64,000 nt of DNA, taken from contig SUXE01000008.1 in assembly GCA_015061115.1 (NCBI GenBank), positions 126,098-190,097 on the forward strand. The letters are read 5' to 3'. A program made the position numbers and the translations under genes. Shown piece after piece: positions 9,274-18,789 of this stretch. Below the pieces are notes generated by a model. It was given only the letters and a program-made list of their open reading frames with translations. It was not told where the DNA came from and searched no databases. Origin of the DNA: Bacteroidales bacterium (lineage in GTDB: Bacteria > Bacteroidota > Bacteroidia > Bacteroidales > Paludibacteraceae). Numbering within the stretch: position 1 is the stretch's first letter; each line of letters starts with the position of its first letter.

Positions 9274-10026
9274 AATCTAAAAATTAGCGGAAATTTTATA
9301 GAAAAACGAATCTCTAAAAAAACATGTATTTTTAATTGTGATTTTTATTTTGTTGATTTATAGTTTAATATGAACTTTTTTTGATTTTTTTTATAAAATT
9401 AATATGCTGGTATGTAAAGTTGGCGCGGTTTTTGTAGTGTATATAGTGTACGTCGAGATGACGGATTCATTTTGTAGTTTAGTCCTAATATTAAATCCTT
9501 TTGTGCTACATTAAATGTGTAGTAAAATAGAGATATTTGAGCAATCAGATATCTCTTTTTTTTGTGTTTTATTAATATTAATAATGTGCATAAGTTCTTG
9601 TCATATATTATCAACAAAGAAAGTGTCAATATGTCACGAGGAATCCGCAGTACTTTTCCTTTTTTCCCGTGAGCCCGAGGAATATACAGATTTTGATTAA
9701 GAACTATCTTACGTCTCGTACTATGCAATTAGCAATCTTCTATTTTGATGACAGATAGTACTATAACAAAAATTAAAAATTATTTTGTTTAGTGGACTGC
9801 ATTGAATCAAGATAAAGAGATTCTGTTTGTATGACTACTGTTGATAAATAACAAGTGTTTGGCAAAGGTGATGTGCCAATGAATGTTTATTAGCATTTTT
9901 TTTAATTATTGTTAATAAATGCTATCGAAATATTGTTGATTTTAAAAAATTATAACTTACTTTGTAAATTGTTCAAGTGGCGTAAGTCACGAAAAAGGAT
10001 AATATTATATTAAGATTGACTTATCT
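9274..10026. other. Gene-free AT-rich region of about 750 bp
   Basis: I see no convincing gene. Small open frames on both strands (for example 9515-9700 +, 9399-9728 -) lack family signals. The region contains one terminator-like hairpin at 9529-9564, which implies some transcript ends here, and an AT-rich run upstream of the OmpA gene that probably holds its promoter. Confidence 0.6.
9529..9564 (+). terminator. Orphan terminator-like hairpin
   Basis: agagatat (9529-9536) pairs with atatctct (9549-9556), followed by a run of about eight T. No plus-strand gene lies directly upstream, so it may end an unannotated small RNA. Confidence 0.55.
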
Positions 10027-11400
10027 ATGTTTGCGAATAGTAAGAAAATAGTTTTATCTCTGATAGCTGCGGTCGGGTTTGCGTTACCGTCGTTTGCTGT
10101 ACATGAGGAATTCACAGAAGGATACGAGTTCTCGTCTTCTCAGGCAAGTTCTAAGATGCAGGAGCGTCCGATGTCGTTATATAGAGATGGAAAGGTTGTG
10201 TTCTTCAAGGGAGACAGCGTTTATATGGCAAGAATCGGAGACACTTATGAATTAGTGGATATTGAGCCGTGTCCAGAGTTGCAGGATCTAGGTATAGAAG
10301 GAACATTTGCATATGACCAGAAACGTCGTACAATTTATTTTGCAAAGACAGATGAGGTAGGAAACTCTGATTTGTATGAGGCGAAATGGATGGGAGGTTC
10401 GTATACAGAACCTGTGAAGCTAGAAATTCAGGGTTTGAATAAAGTGCGTAAACCGATTAAAGGAAGTTCGACAGTTACCGCTGGTTGGACATACCGATAC
10501 AATAGAATATCAGGATTTTTCAATCCTTCTATCGCAAAAGGAGGAGACAGAATATATTTTTCTGCAGATTTTCCAAAGAAGAGTTTTGGTGGACGAGATA
10601 TATGGTATATAGACAGAGGTAAGGCGACTGACAATACACGTTGGAAGATGCCGGAGAATGCCAGTGATAGTATTATCCCAATGAATTCCAACGCGCGTGA
10701 TGATTATGCGTGGTGTTACAATGACACATTGTTATATTTCGCATCCAATCGTGGAGGTGGATATGGAGGTTTGGATATTTATGTTTCTCATTTGAAGACA
10801 ATCACTCGTGAATCTACAGATACAACAACAGGTCAGGTGAATAAACAAGAACTAGAGATTTGGGACACTCCAGTACATTTGGATTCTGTATTCAACTCAA
10901 GTTCAAACGATTACAACTTGATAGGATCACCTAAGATTTGTTTGTACATGTCAAATAGAACAGGCGGTAAGGGTAGTGATGATATCTATCGTCCGGCTCC
11001 GTTTGTTGCGACTCGAGAGCCAGAATTGATACCAGACTTCACGATTGATGAGCCTAAGGGCTTCCACTGGGTGCTAATGTTCTTCGATTTCAACGTGGCT
11101 ACGATGAAACCAGAGTATGAGGCTCAGTTGGATGAGTTGGTAAGTGCTATGAATGAGTTCCCAGGTGCGATATTTGAGGTTTCCGGACATACCGATGCCC
11201 GTGGTTCTGATACATACAACATTAAGTTGTCACAGAAACGTGCCGATTATATCCGAAATATGTTGATTAACCGAGGCTTGGATCCAAGCAAGTTGGTGTC
11301 AGTCGGACGTGGATTCCACGATCCTGTGATTCCAAACGCACAGTCTGAAGCTGAGCACGAGCAGAACCGTCGTGCCGATATTAAGATTTTGAATGAATAA
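10027..11400 (+). CDS. OmpA-family protein with PD40 repeats
   Basis: 457 residues: signal peptide (about 1-24, ending PSFA), PD40/WD40-like repeats through about residue 330 (for example GGRDIWYIDRG and GGLDIYVSHL), then an OmpA peptidoglycan-binding domain (about 345-455) with FFDFNVATM, EVSGHTDARGS and EQNRRADIKIL. It is a periplasmic or outer-membrane protein gripping peptidoglycan. It overlaps, or lies 22 bases before, a PorP/SprF gene, the usual T9SS-associated pairing in Bacteroidota. A role as partner of that PorP-like protein is inferred. Confidence 0.88.
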   Translation: MFANSKKIVLSLIAAVGFALPSFAVHEEFTEGYEFSSSQASSKMQERPMSLYRDGKVVFFKGDSVYMARIGDTYELVDIEPCPELQDLGIEGTFAYDQKRRTIYFAKTDEVGNSDLYEAKWMGGSYTEPVKLEIQGLNKVRKPIKGSSTVTAGWTYRYNRISGFFNPSIAKGGDRIYFSADFPKKSFGGRDIWYIDRGKATDNTRWKMPENASDSIIPMNSNARDDYAWCYNDTLLYFASNRGGGYGGLDIYVSHLKTITRESTDTTTGQVNKQELEIWDTPVHLDSVFNSSSNDYNLIGSPKICLYMSNRTGGKGSDDIYRPAPFVATREPELIPDFTIDEPKGFHWVLMFFDFNVATMKPEYEAQLDELVSAMNEFPGAIFEVSGHTDARGSDTYNIKLSQKRADYIRNMLINRGLDPSKLVSVGRGFHDPVIPNAQSEAEHEQNRRADIKILNE

Positions 11401-11422
11401 GAGAAGAGGAGGACAATATATT

Positions 11423-12367
11423 ATGAAAACGAGATTTTTAGCAATTTGCGTAGTTTTGTTTAGCGCAATATCGGCTTTCGCACAAAGAGATTTGATGCTA
11501 TCTCAGCAGTTCTTCTCTCGATTGAACTTCAACCCTGCGGCTACAGGAAACAGTGATGATGTTGATTTCTTCTTGATTGGTCGTTCTCAGTGGTCTGATT
11601 TTGAGGATTCTCCGAAAGATGGAGTGTTTAATGTGTGCAATTATATCGAGTCTATCCGATCAGGTTTCGGTCTTTCAATGAGTTATGACGACCTGGGTAT
11701 AGCAAACCATACATTTATCTGCAAGCCAGCGTACGCTTACCATATCAATATGAACGAGAGTATGTTGCTTTCAATGGGTCTTTCTTTCGGTTTCCTTTAC
11801 CATTCATGGGATCCTACAGACCATAGAATTATTGATCCGCAAGAGTATGGATTGCCATCATTCCCTGCTGATCCAGAGAAGAAATTCCGACCAGATATGG
11901 ATTTCGGTATGGAGTTGGCAACACCTAAGCTGATGTTTGGTGCGTCAATTGTTCATATCTTGAATAATGAAGAGAAGGTTACGACTAATGTTCCAGGCCG
12001 TCAGTTCTATTTGTATACAAGAGCGACTTTGTCTCCATCTGATTTCTTGGCTATCTGTCCTGCATTCGTTTTGATGCATAGAAATAAAGTGAGCAAAGTG
12101 GAACTTAATGTTCAGGCATTCTTCAACAGAATGATCTGGGGTGGCGTTACTTATCGTCCTGATGTTGGATCTGGTGCATGGTTCTCTTCAAATGAGGTGA
12201 CATTCACTATTGGTATGGAAAGAAATCGTTTGCGTTTTGGTTATGCTTTCAACCTTGGTTTGGGTGAAGTCTCAAAACTGTCAAGACAATCTCATGAGAT
12301 TTTGATTTCATACAGAATTCCAAAGAAGAAAGCTAAGTATCAGAGATTCCTGGAGGATGAGGAATAA
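11423..12367 (+). CDS. PorP/SprF-family type IX secretion membrane protein
   Basis: 314 residues. After the signal peptide (about 1-20, SAISAFAQ) comes the family's hallmark start RDLMLSQQFFSRLNFNPAATGN, then outer-membrane beta-strand-like segments to the end. PorP/SprF proteins are outer-membrane barrels that work with T9SS or with gliding and surface anchoring. I chose ATG 11423 over 11393 because the signal peptide starts there and 11393 overlaps the upstream gene. A terminator follows. Confidence 0.9.
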   Translation: MKTRFLAICVVLFSAISAFAQRDLMLSQQFFSRLNFNPAATGNSDDVDFFLIGRSQWSDFEDSPKDGVFNVCNYIESIRSGFGLSMSYDDLGIANHTFICKPAYAYHINMNESMLLSMGLSFGFLYHSWDPTDHRIIDPQEYGLPSFPADPEKKFRPDMDFGMELATPKLMFGASIVHILNNEEKVTTNVPGRQFYLYTRATLSPSDFLAICPAFVLMHRNKVSKVELNVQAFFNRMIWGGVTYRPDVGSGAWFSSNEVTFTIGMERNRLRFGYAFNLGLGEVSKLSRQSHEILISYRIPKKKAKYQRFLEDEE

Positions 12368-12388
12368 GATTTTTTAGACATATATCGT

Positions 12389-12419
12389 GTGGAGGGTCGA
12401 AAGATTCTCCACTTTTTTT
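12389..12419 (+). terminator. Terminator after the OmpA-PorP pair
   Basis: gtggag (12389-12394) pairs with ctccac (12407-12412) and is followed by seven T. A second small hairpin (ttgtcaat/attgacaa, 12443-12464) lies just beyond. Confidence 0.75.
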
Positions 12420-12617
12420 GTTTTCAGGTTACTGTTTTCTGGTTGTCAATTTATGGATTGACAAACGCAAGATGATAGATTGATAATTTTTGTTTGGTTT
12501 GTCGTTGCTGTAGGCAGACCACAACGAAAAACGAATAGTAATCAATGCGAGAAGATCTATTAAAGATCCAGCAGTGGCGAATGGTTGTTTGCCAAATTTT
12601 TTTATGATTCGCTTGTC

Positions 12618-13796
12618 TTATCGCCCGTATCTTCTGATTCTGAAAAGACAAACCACTAAGATGACTGGAAATACGGATGCGGCAAGCAGACCGTTTTGTA
12701 TATTCTCACTGGATTTTGTACAGATTCCCACAAGTGATGGCCCTAACGTTCCTCCCATGTCTCCTGCTAAAGCAAGCATTGCAAACATGGCAGTGCCACC
12801 CGTTGGAATGCGTTTCGATGTGATGCTGATGGCGCCTGGCCACATGATTCCGACTGCCAATCCGTTGATCATGCAACCAATCAAACTAATATGTGGAATT
12901 GGGGATAGGGATGCTGTCAGGTAGGCTGCGAAACATAGAATTCCAGCTCCGGTCATGTAGGAAGTCAGGTCGAGATTCTGACCTTTCTTGCCATACCAAA
13001 GTCGGCCAAGCCCCATGCAAAATGCAAATCCGCATGGTCCTGCCAAGTCGCCAACAGCTTTGTCTACTCCTAATGACGCTTCCGCAAATGCCGATGCCCA
13101 CTGTGCCATTGTGCATTCTGATGCTCCGGCAGCAACCATCAAAAGAAGGAATATCCAAAACATTTGGTTTTTAAGAAGCTGACCCATGTTCATTCCGTTG
13201 GCATCCTCCACAATAGGCTCGATAGGACAAGTGGTAAAATTGATAATGTTGTAGAGAGGTATCAATGCCCATACACAGGCTAATATTTTCCAGTTGTCCA
13301 CTCCAAAGAATGTGAAGAAAAGCGTCGAACCTAGAATTACGCCGACTGCTCCCCAACAGTAGAAGGAGTGGAGCAGACTCATTGAGCTTTCTTTGTTGGG
13401 GAAGGGACAAGCCTCTATTATCGGGCTGCACAACACTTCAATAAGTCCGCTTCCCACTGCGTATATGCAGACGCAGATGAGAATTCCTATCATTGGATTG
13501 CTGAATAGCGACGGTATAAAAGCCAATCCGACGAGTCCGATCGCCGCCGCAATTTCAGATATGACGATGCTCCTGCGGTAGTCGATATTCTTGAATTTAG
13601 CACAAAGAAAGTCTGTGATTAGTTGGATGATGTAGAATACAGCTGGTATCAAAGCTAAATTTGCTAATGGAATTCCGTATTCACGATGAAATGCAGTGAA
13701 AAGAAGTGGGGTGAAATTGGCTACGATCGCCTGAGTGATAAAACCGAGATAGCAGGCAATTTTAGTTTTGTTGTAGTTTTTTGCACTTTCGTTCAT
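12618..13796 (-). CDS. MFS transporter
   Basis: 392 residues with about 12 hydrophobic membrane segments in two halves, typical of a major facilitator carrier of the inner membrane. Motifs such as GSGLIEVLCSPIIEACP and FPNKESSMSLLHSFYCWG resemble the fucose/glucose permease-like branch. The substrate cannot be read from sequence, and no catabolic genes are adjacent. A good promoter lies upstream on the minus strand. Confidence 0.88.
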   Translation of the reverse strand: MNESAKNYNKTKIACYLGFITQAIVANFTPLLFTAFHREYGIPLANLALIPAVFYIIQLITDFLCAKFKNIDYRRSIVISEIAAAIGLVGLAFIPSLFSNPMIGILICVCIYAVGSGLIEVLCSPIIEACPFPNKESSMSLLHSFYCWGAVGVILGSTLFFTFFGVDNWKILACVWALIPLYNIINFTTCPIEPIVEDANGMNMGQLLKNQMFWIFLLLMVAAGASECTMAQWASAFAEASLGVDKAVGDLAGPCGFAFCMGLGRLWYGKKGQNLDLTSYMTGAGILCFAAYLTASLSPIPHISLIGCMINGLAVGIMWPGAISITSKRIPTGGTAMFAMLALAGDMGGTLGPSLVGICTKSSENIQNGLLAASVFPVILVVCLFRIRRYGR

Positions 13797-13831
13797 ATTG
13801 TCTAAATCAAACCAATCATATATAACGACTG

Positions 13832-13863
13832 CAAAATTACCAAAAGATTAAAGCTTATTCAAA
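13832..13863 (-). promoter_or_regulatory. Promoter of the MFS transporter gene
   Basis: On the minus strand TTTG (13860-13863) and TAATTTTG (13832-13839) are separated by 20 bases, an excellent match to the Bacteroidota promoter form, 36 bases before the start codon. Confidence 0.7.
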
Positions 13864-13943
13864 AATATAAAATGGAAAATCCACTTCCCCTATTCTCGAT
13901 TTTTTTGTATATTTGGAGGCAATTTATGTAATATTTGTATTGT

Positions 13944-16628
13944 ATGAGTAGAGAAGACGAAAACATAGACGACCTAGAATCGATGAATGACGACGAGAAT
14001 CTTGGCCATTCCAGTTATGTGGTGACTGATATGAACAGCGAGGATGCGCGCCTGCATCTTGGCGGTATGTATCAGCAATGGTTCTTGGATTATGCCTCGT
14101 ATGTTATCACCGACCGTGCTATCCCATATATAGAAGATGGTTTCAAGCCTGTGCAGCGACGTATCATGCATACGATGAAGACCATTCATGATGGCCGTTA
14201 CAATAAGGTGGCTAACATTGTGGGTCAGGCTATGCAGTACCACCCTCACGGTGATGCGTCTATCTATGGAGCTCTTGTCGAGCTGGGTCAGAAAGACCTT
14301 CTTATTGACGCTCAGGGAAACTGGGGTAATATACTTACTGGAGATGATGCTGCCGCTCCCCGTTATATCGAGGCCCGACTATCTAAATTCGCTCTGGATG
14401 TGGTGTTCTGCCCTCAGATCACGGATTGGAAAAAATCTTACGACGGAAGAAAGAATGAGCCAATCACTTTGCCTGTCAAATTCCCTCTACTCTTGGCTCA
14501 AGGTGCAACAGGTATCGCCGTTACGTTGAAGACGGAGATCATGCCGCACAATTTCAATGAGATATTGGATGCCGCAATCGCTTACTTGAAGGGAGAGGAA
14601 TTCACTCTGTATCCCGACTTCCCGACTGGCGGTATGTGTGACGTCCAGAGATATAATGATGGTGAACGTGGCGGTGTGCTTCGTGTGAGAAGCCATATCA
14701 GCAAACTTGACAATAAGACTTTGGTGATCACCGACCTTCCATACGGAATGAAGACGGAAGAGTTGAAGGAGAAGATTATCGCTGCCAATGAGAAAGGAAA
14801 AATCAGCATCAAGAATATCGTAGATGAGACTTCTTCTGAGGTGAAGATTATTCTTCATCTGTCCGACAAGACAAGTTCGGATAAGATGATCGACGCTTTG
14901 TATGCGTTGAATATATGTGAAAAGAGAATCTCTCCATATTGCAGCGTCATCAAGGATAAAAAACCAATCTTCACAAACGTATCCGAACTGCTGAAATTCT
15001 CTGCCGACCATACCAAGGAGTTGCTTCGCAAGGAGTTGGAGTATGAGAAGGGAGAATTGCTGGAGAAACTTCATTTCTGCTCACTGGAAAAAATCTTTAT
15101 CGAGAACCGTATCTATAAGGATAAGGATTTTGAAAACGCTAAGGATATGGATGCCGCTGTGGCTCACGTCGACAAACGTTTGAAACCATTTGTGGCAGAT
15201 TTCGTGCGTGAGGTGACACGTGAGGATATCCTGAGACTGATGGAAATCAAGATGCGTAGAATCTTGAAGTTCAGTTCCGACGAAGCGGATAGAATCATTT
15301 TTGAGATCAAAGACCAGATTGCCAAGATCGATAAGAACCTAAAGAATCTTGTTGAATATACAATCAACTGGTTCGCAATGCTCAAGGAGAAATATGGAGC
15401 AGACCATCCTCGTAAGACGGAGATCCGTGTGTTTGACACTGTGGCTGCTGCTAAGGTTGTGGAGGCGAACGAGAAACTGTATGTCAACCGTGATGAAGGA
15501 TTCGTAGGATTCGGATTGAAGAAAGGCGAGGCTGAATATGTCTGCCCTTGTTCGGAGATCGATGACGTGCTTGTCATCTTTAAGGATGGTAAATACAAGA
15601 TCATCAAGGTGAAGCCGAAAGAGTATGTCGGCAAGAACATCCTGTATGTCAATGTGTTCAAGAAAAACGACAAACGTATGGTTTACAACGTCGTCTACAG
15701 AAATGGAAAACTTGGACCTACTTATATGAAACGTTTCTCTATCACTGGAGTTACCCGTGATAAGGATTATGATATCACCCAAGGTGAGGCTGGATCTAAG
15801 ATCCTTTATTTCTCTGCAAACAAGAATGCGGAGGCTGAGGTGATCCATGTCAAACTGAAACCGAAATTGCGTCTGAAGGTGGCGGCTATGGACAGAAACT
15901 TTGCCGACATAGCGATCAAGGGACGCGCGTCGCTTGGAAAAATGTTGACGAAGAACGAGATCTTCTCAATCACTATGAAGACGCGAGGCTCCAGCACAAT
16001 GGGTGGCCGAAACGTATGGTTTGATACTGATATCCTTCGAATCAACTACGATTCTCATGGTATTTATCTTGGTGAGTTCATGTCGGAAGACAAACTTCTT
16101 GTGGTCACTAAGAGCGGAGAATATTACATGACAGGATTTGAAGACACATTGCACTTCCCTGAGAATGTGATGTTCGTGGAAAAATTGGATCCAGATAAGG
16201 TTTGGACAGTCTGCTTGTATGATGCGAATGAGAAGTACGCATATATCAAACGATTCATGTTTGATGTCACTGCTAAGCCGACGTCGTTTATCGGAGACAA
16301 TCCGAACAGCAGAATCCTGCTTATCACATCTACCGTCTACCCTCATTTGAAGGTCAATTTCGGAGGAAACGATTCGCAACGCGCTCCAATGGAGATCGAT
16401 TTTGGTGTGGAAGAGTTTATTGCGGTGAAGGGAGTAAAGGCAAAAGGAAAGAGAATCCATCCGTCTTGGGTTGTCGGTGACGTGGTTGAATTGGAACCAA
16501 CGAAAGTGCCTGATCCGGAACCGGAGCAAGAGGAAGAAGAACCGGAAACTTCGGCTGACGACGCCGATGATAATGATGATAATTCAAATTTGCCGACTGA
16601 TGAAAACGGTCAGTTGACATTGTTCTAA
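13944..16628 (+). CDS. parC: DNA topoisomerase IV subunit A
   Basis: 894 residues. The type IIA breakage-reunion domain includes the catalytic Tyr141 in AAAPRYIEARL and the quinolone-region motif QYHPHGDASIYGALV near residue 98. The C-terminal part carries beta-pinwheel-like repeats and ends in an acidic tail rich in Glu and Asp. With ParE it decatenates daughter chromosomes. ParC rather than GyrA is favoured by its overall resemblance to Bacteroidota ParC and the absence of a clear GyrA box; that choice is inferred. I took ATG 13944; an in-frame TTG at 13935 is a weaker option. The next gene starts 5 bases after the stop. Confidence 0.9.
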   Translation: MSREDENIDDLESMNDDENLGHSSYVVTDMNSEDARLHLGGMYQQWFLDYASYVITDRAIPYIEDGFKPVQRRIMHTMKTIHDGRYNKVANIVGQAMQYHPHGDASIYGALVELGQKDLLIDAQGNWGNILTGDDAAAPRYIEARLSKFALDVVFCPQITDWKKSYDGRKNEPITLPVKFPLLLAQGATGIAVTLKTEIMPHNFNEILDAAIAYLKGEEFTLYPDFPTGGMCDVQRYNDGERGGVLRVRSHISKLDNKTLVITDLPYGMKTEELKEKIIAANEKGKISIKNIVDETSSEVKIILHLSDKTSSDKMIDALYALNICEKRISPYCSVIKDKKPIFTNVSELLKFSADHTKELLRKELEYEKGELLEKLHFCSLEKIFIENRIYKDKDFENAKDMDAAVAHVDKRLKPFVADFVREVTREDILRLMEIKMRRILKFSSDEADRIIFEIKDQIAKIDKNLKNLVEYTINWFAMLKEKYGADHPRKTEIRVFDTVAAAKVVEANEKLYVNRDEGFVGFGLKKGEAEYVCPCSEIDDVLVIFKDGKYKIIKVKPKEYVGKNILYVNVFKKNDKRMVYNVVYRNGKLGPTYMKRFSITGVTRDKDYDITQGEAGSKILYFSANKNAEAEVIHVKLKPKLRLKVAAMDRNFADIAIKGRASLGKMLTKNEIFSITMKTRGSSTMGGRNVWFDTDILRINYDSHGIYLGEFMSEDKLLVVTKSGEYYMTGFEDTLHFPENVMFVEKLDPDKVWTVCLYDANEKYAYIKRFMFDVTAKPTSFIGDNPNSRILLITSTVYPHLKVNFGGNDSQRAPMEIDFGVEEFIAVKGVKAKGKRIHPSWVVGDVVELEPTKVPDPEPEQEEEEPETSADDADDNDDNSNLPTDENGQLTLF

Positions 16629-16633
16629 AGATA

Positions 16634-17296
16634 ATGAAGATGAATAAACAAAGAGAGATAAAAAGAATCTGTGCATTACTGATTGCTACAATGTTCTCAT
16701 TTGCAGCTTATGCACAGGATGACTATAGCGACGGTAGTAGCGAATACACAGAAGACTACAGCGAATACAGTGATGATGGAAGTGGCGGTGGAGGCGGCGA
16801 GGAAGTGCCAGACCGTTACGGACGATTCGTCAATCTGTATCCGGGATGTGAGGATAATGAGGCTTCTGAGATTTTCGACGCTCAGAAGAAGAAACCTGGT
16901 TTGATCCTTCCTATCTTCCCAGGTGGTGGAGAGGTAGAGTTCTCACGTTATGTGTTCCATCATCAGCAGGGAATAGAAGTTGTCGACTCTGTGGCAGCCG
17001 GAAAAGGTCCGGACGGAGGTGATTTGCAGTATTTGCTTCGTGGCACAGTGCTTGTCAGAGTCACAATCGACCGTTGTGGAAAGGCAGTGAACCCAGAGAT
17101 CATAAAGGGTGTGTGTGAGGAATACGATACAGAGGCGTTGGAGATCATGAGTGATCTGCCAATATTCAAGCCAGGTGAACTTGATGGCATCCGTGTGAAG
17201 GTGGCTTTGACAGTTCCTGTCTACTATACACGTAAACATCCGAAACCAAAGCGTCCTGAGGATGAGTACTACTACGACGACACATATGGCTATTGA
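16634..17296 (+). CDS. Secreted protein with TonB C-terminal-like domain
   Basis: 220 residues: signal peptide ending in AAYAQ, a low-complexity Asp/Ser/Tyr/Gly linker (about 28-56), and a C-terminal domain (about 120-205) resembling the TonB_C fold: TVLVRVTIDRCGKAVNPEI, then EALEIMSDLPIFKPGELDG and VKVALTVPVYY. The tail is rich in Pro, Lys and Tyr. It lacks the N-terminal membrane anchor of true TonB, so energy transduction is unlikely; a periplasmic TonB_C-like adaptor role is a guess. It lies between parC and radA with very short gaps. Confidence 0.75.
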   Translation: MKMNKQREIKRICALLIATMFSFAAYAQDDYSDGSSEYTEDYSEYSDDGSGGGGGEEVPDRYGRFVNLYPGCEDNEASEIFDAQKKKPGLILPIFPGGGEVEFSRYVFHHQQGIEVVDSVAAGKGPDGGDLQYLLRGTVLVRVTIDRCGKAVNPEIIKGVCEEYDTEALEIMSDLPIFKPGELDGIRVKVALTVPVYYTRKHPKPKRPEDEYYYDDTYGY

Positions 17297-17299
17297 TCC

Positions 17300-18679
17300 A
17301 TGGCTAAGTTAAAAACCGTTTTTTTTTGTCAAAACTGTGGCAACGAGTCGAGCAAATGGCTTGGCAAATGTCCAGCGTGTGGAGAATGGAACACCTTCGT
17401 TGAAGAGGTGGTGAATAAAGCCCCCGCGTCTTCCACTATAAAAAAGGGTGTATCGATAGTTTCAGCAAACGACGAGCGAACTCGTCCTGTGTTGATAGAA
17501 AACATTGAGGTGACGCAGGAGGTCCGTTTTGATACCAAATGTGCCGAGTTCAACCGTGTGCTTGGCGGCGGACTTGTGCCTGGATCGATGGTGTTGATCG
17601 GAGGAGAGCCTGGAATCGGAAAGAGTACGCTGGTGCTTCAGGTGGTGCTGAATATCGAAGGAAAGAAGACATTGTATGTGTCGGGCGAGGAGAGCCTTAA
17701 CCAGTTGAAGATGCGAGCTGAGCGACTCGGGTCGTATGCCAACAAACAGTGCTATTTTGTGAGCGACAACTCGCTTGAAAGAATCTTCACACATATAAAG
17801 AATGTGCAGCCGGAACTGCTGATCATCGATTCTATCCAGACGATAGAGACGGAGTTGGTGGAGAGTGCGGCCGGCAGTGTATCGCAAGTCAGAGAGTGTG
17901 CGGCTCAGATTCTGCGTTATGCCAAAGAGAGCAACACACCTGTTTTGATGATCGGTCATATCACGAAAGACGGCACGATAGCCGGACCGAAGATCTTGGA
18001 GCATATTGTGGATACGGTTATACAGTTTGAGGGAGACCAACATTATATGTATCGTATCTTGCGTGCGATAAAAAACAGATTCGGAAGCACATCCGAGATC
18101 GGTATTTTTGAGATGCAGCACAGTGGATTGAGAGAAGTGTCAAACCCATCCGAGATGCTCATGTCTCACAACAACCTTGGACTCAGCGGAACGGCGATCG
18201 GAGCGATGATAGAGGGAATCAGACCATTGCTGATAGAGGTTCAGGCATTGGTTAGCACAGCAGCGTATGGCACACCGCAACGTTCAGCCACGGGATTCGA
18301 CGCACGCCGATTGAATATGTTGTTGGCTGTATTGGAGAAACGAGTAGGATTTAAGTTATCGCAGAAAGATGTCTTTTTGAATATTGCCGGAGGATTGAAG
18401 GTCAGTGATCCGGCCTTGGATTTAGCGGTGATCAGTGCCATCCTCTCGTCGAATATGGATATAGCGATAGATCCGAGTGTCTGTCTGGCGGGAGAAATAG
18501 GATTGACGGGAGAGATACGTCCGATCAACAGGATAGAGCAAAGAATTTCGGAAGCGGAAAAGTTAGGATTCAAGAAGATAGTCATTCCGCGATTCAAGAA
18601 CATGGATGTCAGCGGACGACAAATACAGGTTCTTACAGCGGAAAAAGTGGAAGACGCATTCAAGATATTGTTTGCGTAG
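17300..18679 (+). CDS. radA: DNA repair protein RadA (Sms)
   Basis: 459 residues. The N-terminal zinc finger CQNCGNESSKWLGKCPACGEW, the Walker A motif GGEPGIGKST at 101-110, the RadA-specific KNRFGS motif near residue 255 and a Lon-protease-like C-terminal domain are all present. RadA is a RecA-like ATPase helping branch migration and processing of recombination intermediates. It starts 3 bases after the TonB_C-like gene, and a strong terminator follows. Confidence 0.97.
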   Translation: MAKLKTVFFCQNCGNESSKWLGKCPACGEWNTFVEEVVNKAPASSTIKKGVSIVSANDERTRPVLIENIEVTQEVRFDTKCAEFNRVLGGGLVPGSMVLIGGEPGIGKSTLVLQVVLNIEGKKTLYVSGEESLNQLKMRAERLGSYANKQCYFVSDNSLERIFTHIKNVQPELLIIDSIQTIETELVESAAGSVSQVRECAAQILRYAKESNTPVLMIGHITKDGTIAGPKILEHIVDTVIQFEGDQHYMYRILRAIKNRFGSTSEIGIFEMQHSGLREVSNPSEMLMSHNNLGLSGTAIGAMIEGIRPLLIEVQALVSTAAYGTPQRSATGFDARRLNMLLAVLEKRVGFKLSQKDVFLNIAGGLKVSDPALDLAVISAILSSNMDIAIDPSVCLAGEIGLTGEIRPINRIEQRISEAEKLGFKKIVIPRFKNMDVSGRQIQVLTAEKVEDAFKILFA

Positions 18680-18688
18680 GATATAGGA

Positions 18689-18715
18689 AGACGGGAGGAA
18701 TCCCGTCTTTTTTGT
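18689..18715 (+). terminator. Terminator after radA
   Basis: agacggg (18689-18695) pairs with cccgtct (18702-18708), followed by a T-run. Confidence 0.85.
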
Positions 18716-18789
18716 ATTTTTTTTGAGAGTTTTATTGGATTCGAAAAAGAAATCTTAATGATATTTCTTTGAATTTCCTCACGATATTT

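Noticed and set aside
9399-9728. Minus-strand frame of 109 codons in the 9.3-10 kb gap
   Set aside because: AT-rich, no signal peptide or motif, overlaps a terminator-type hairpin.
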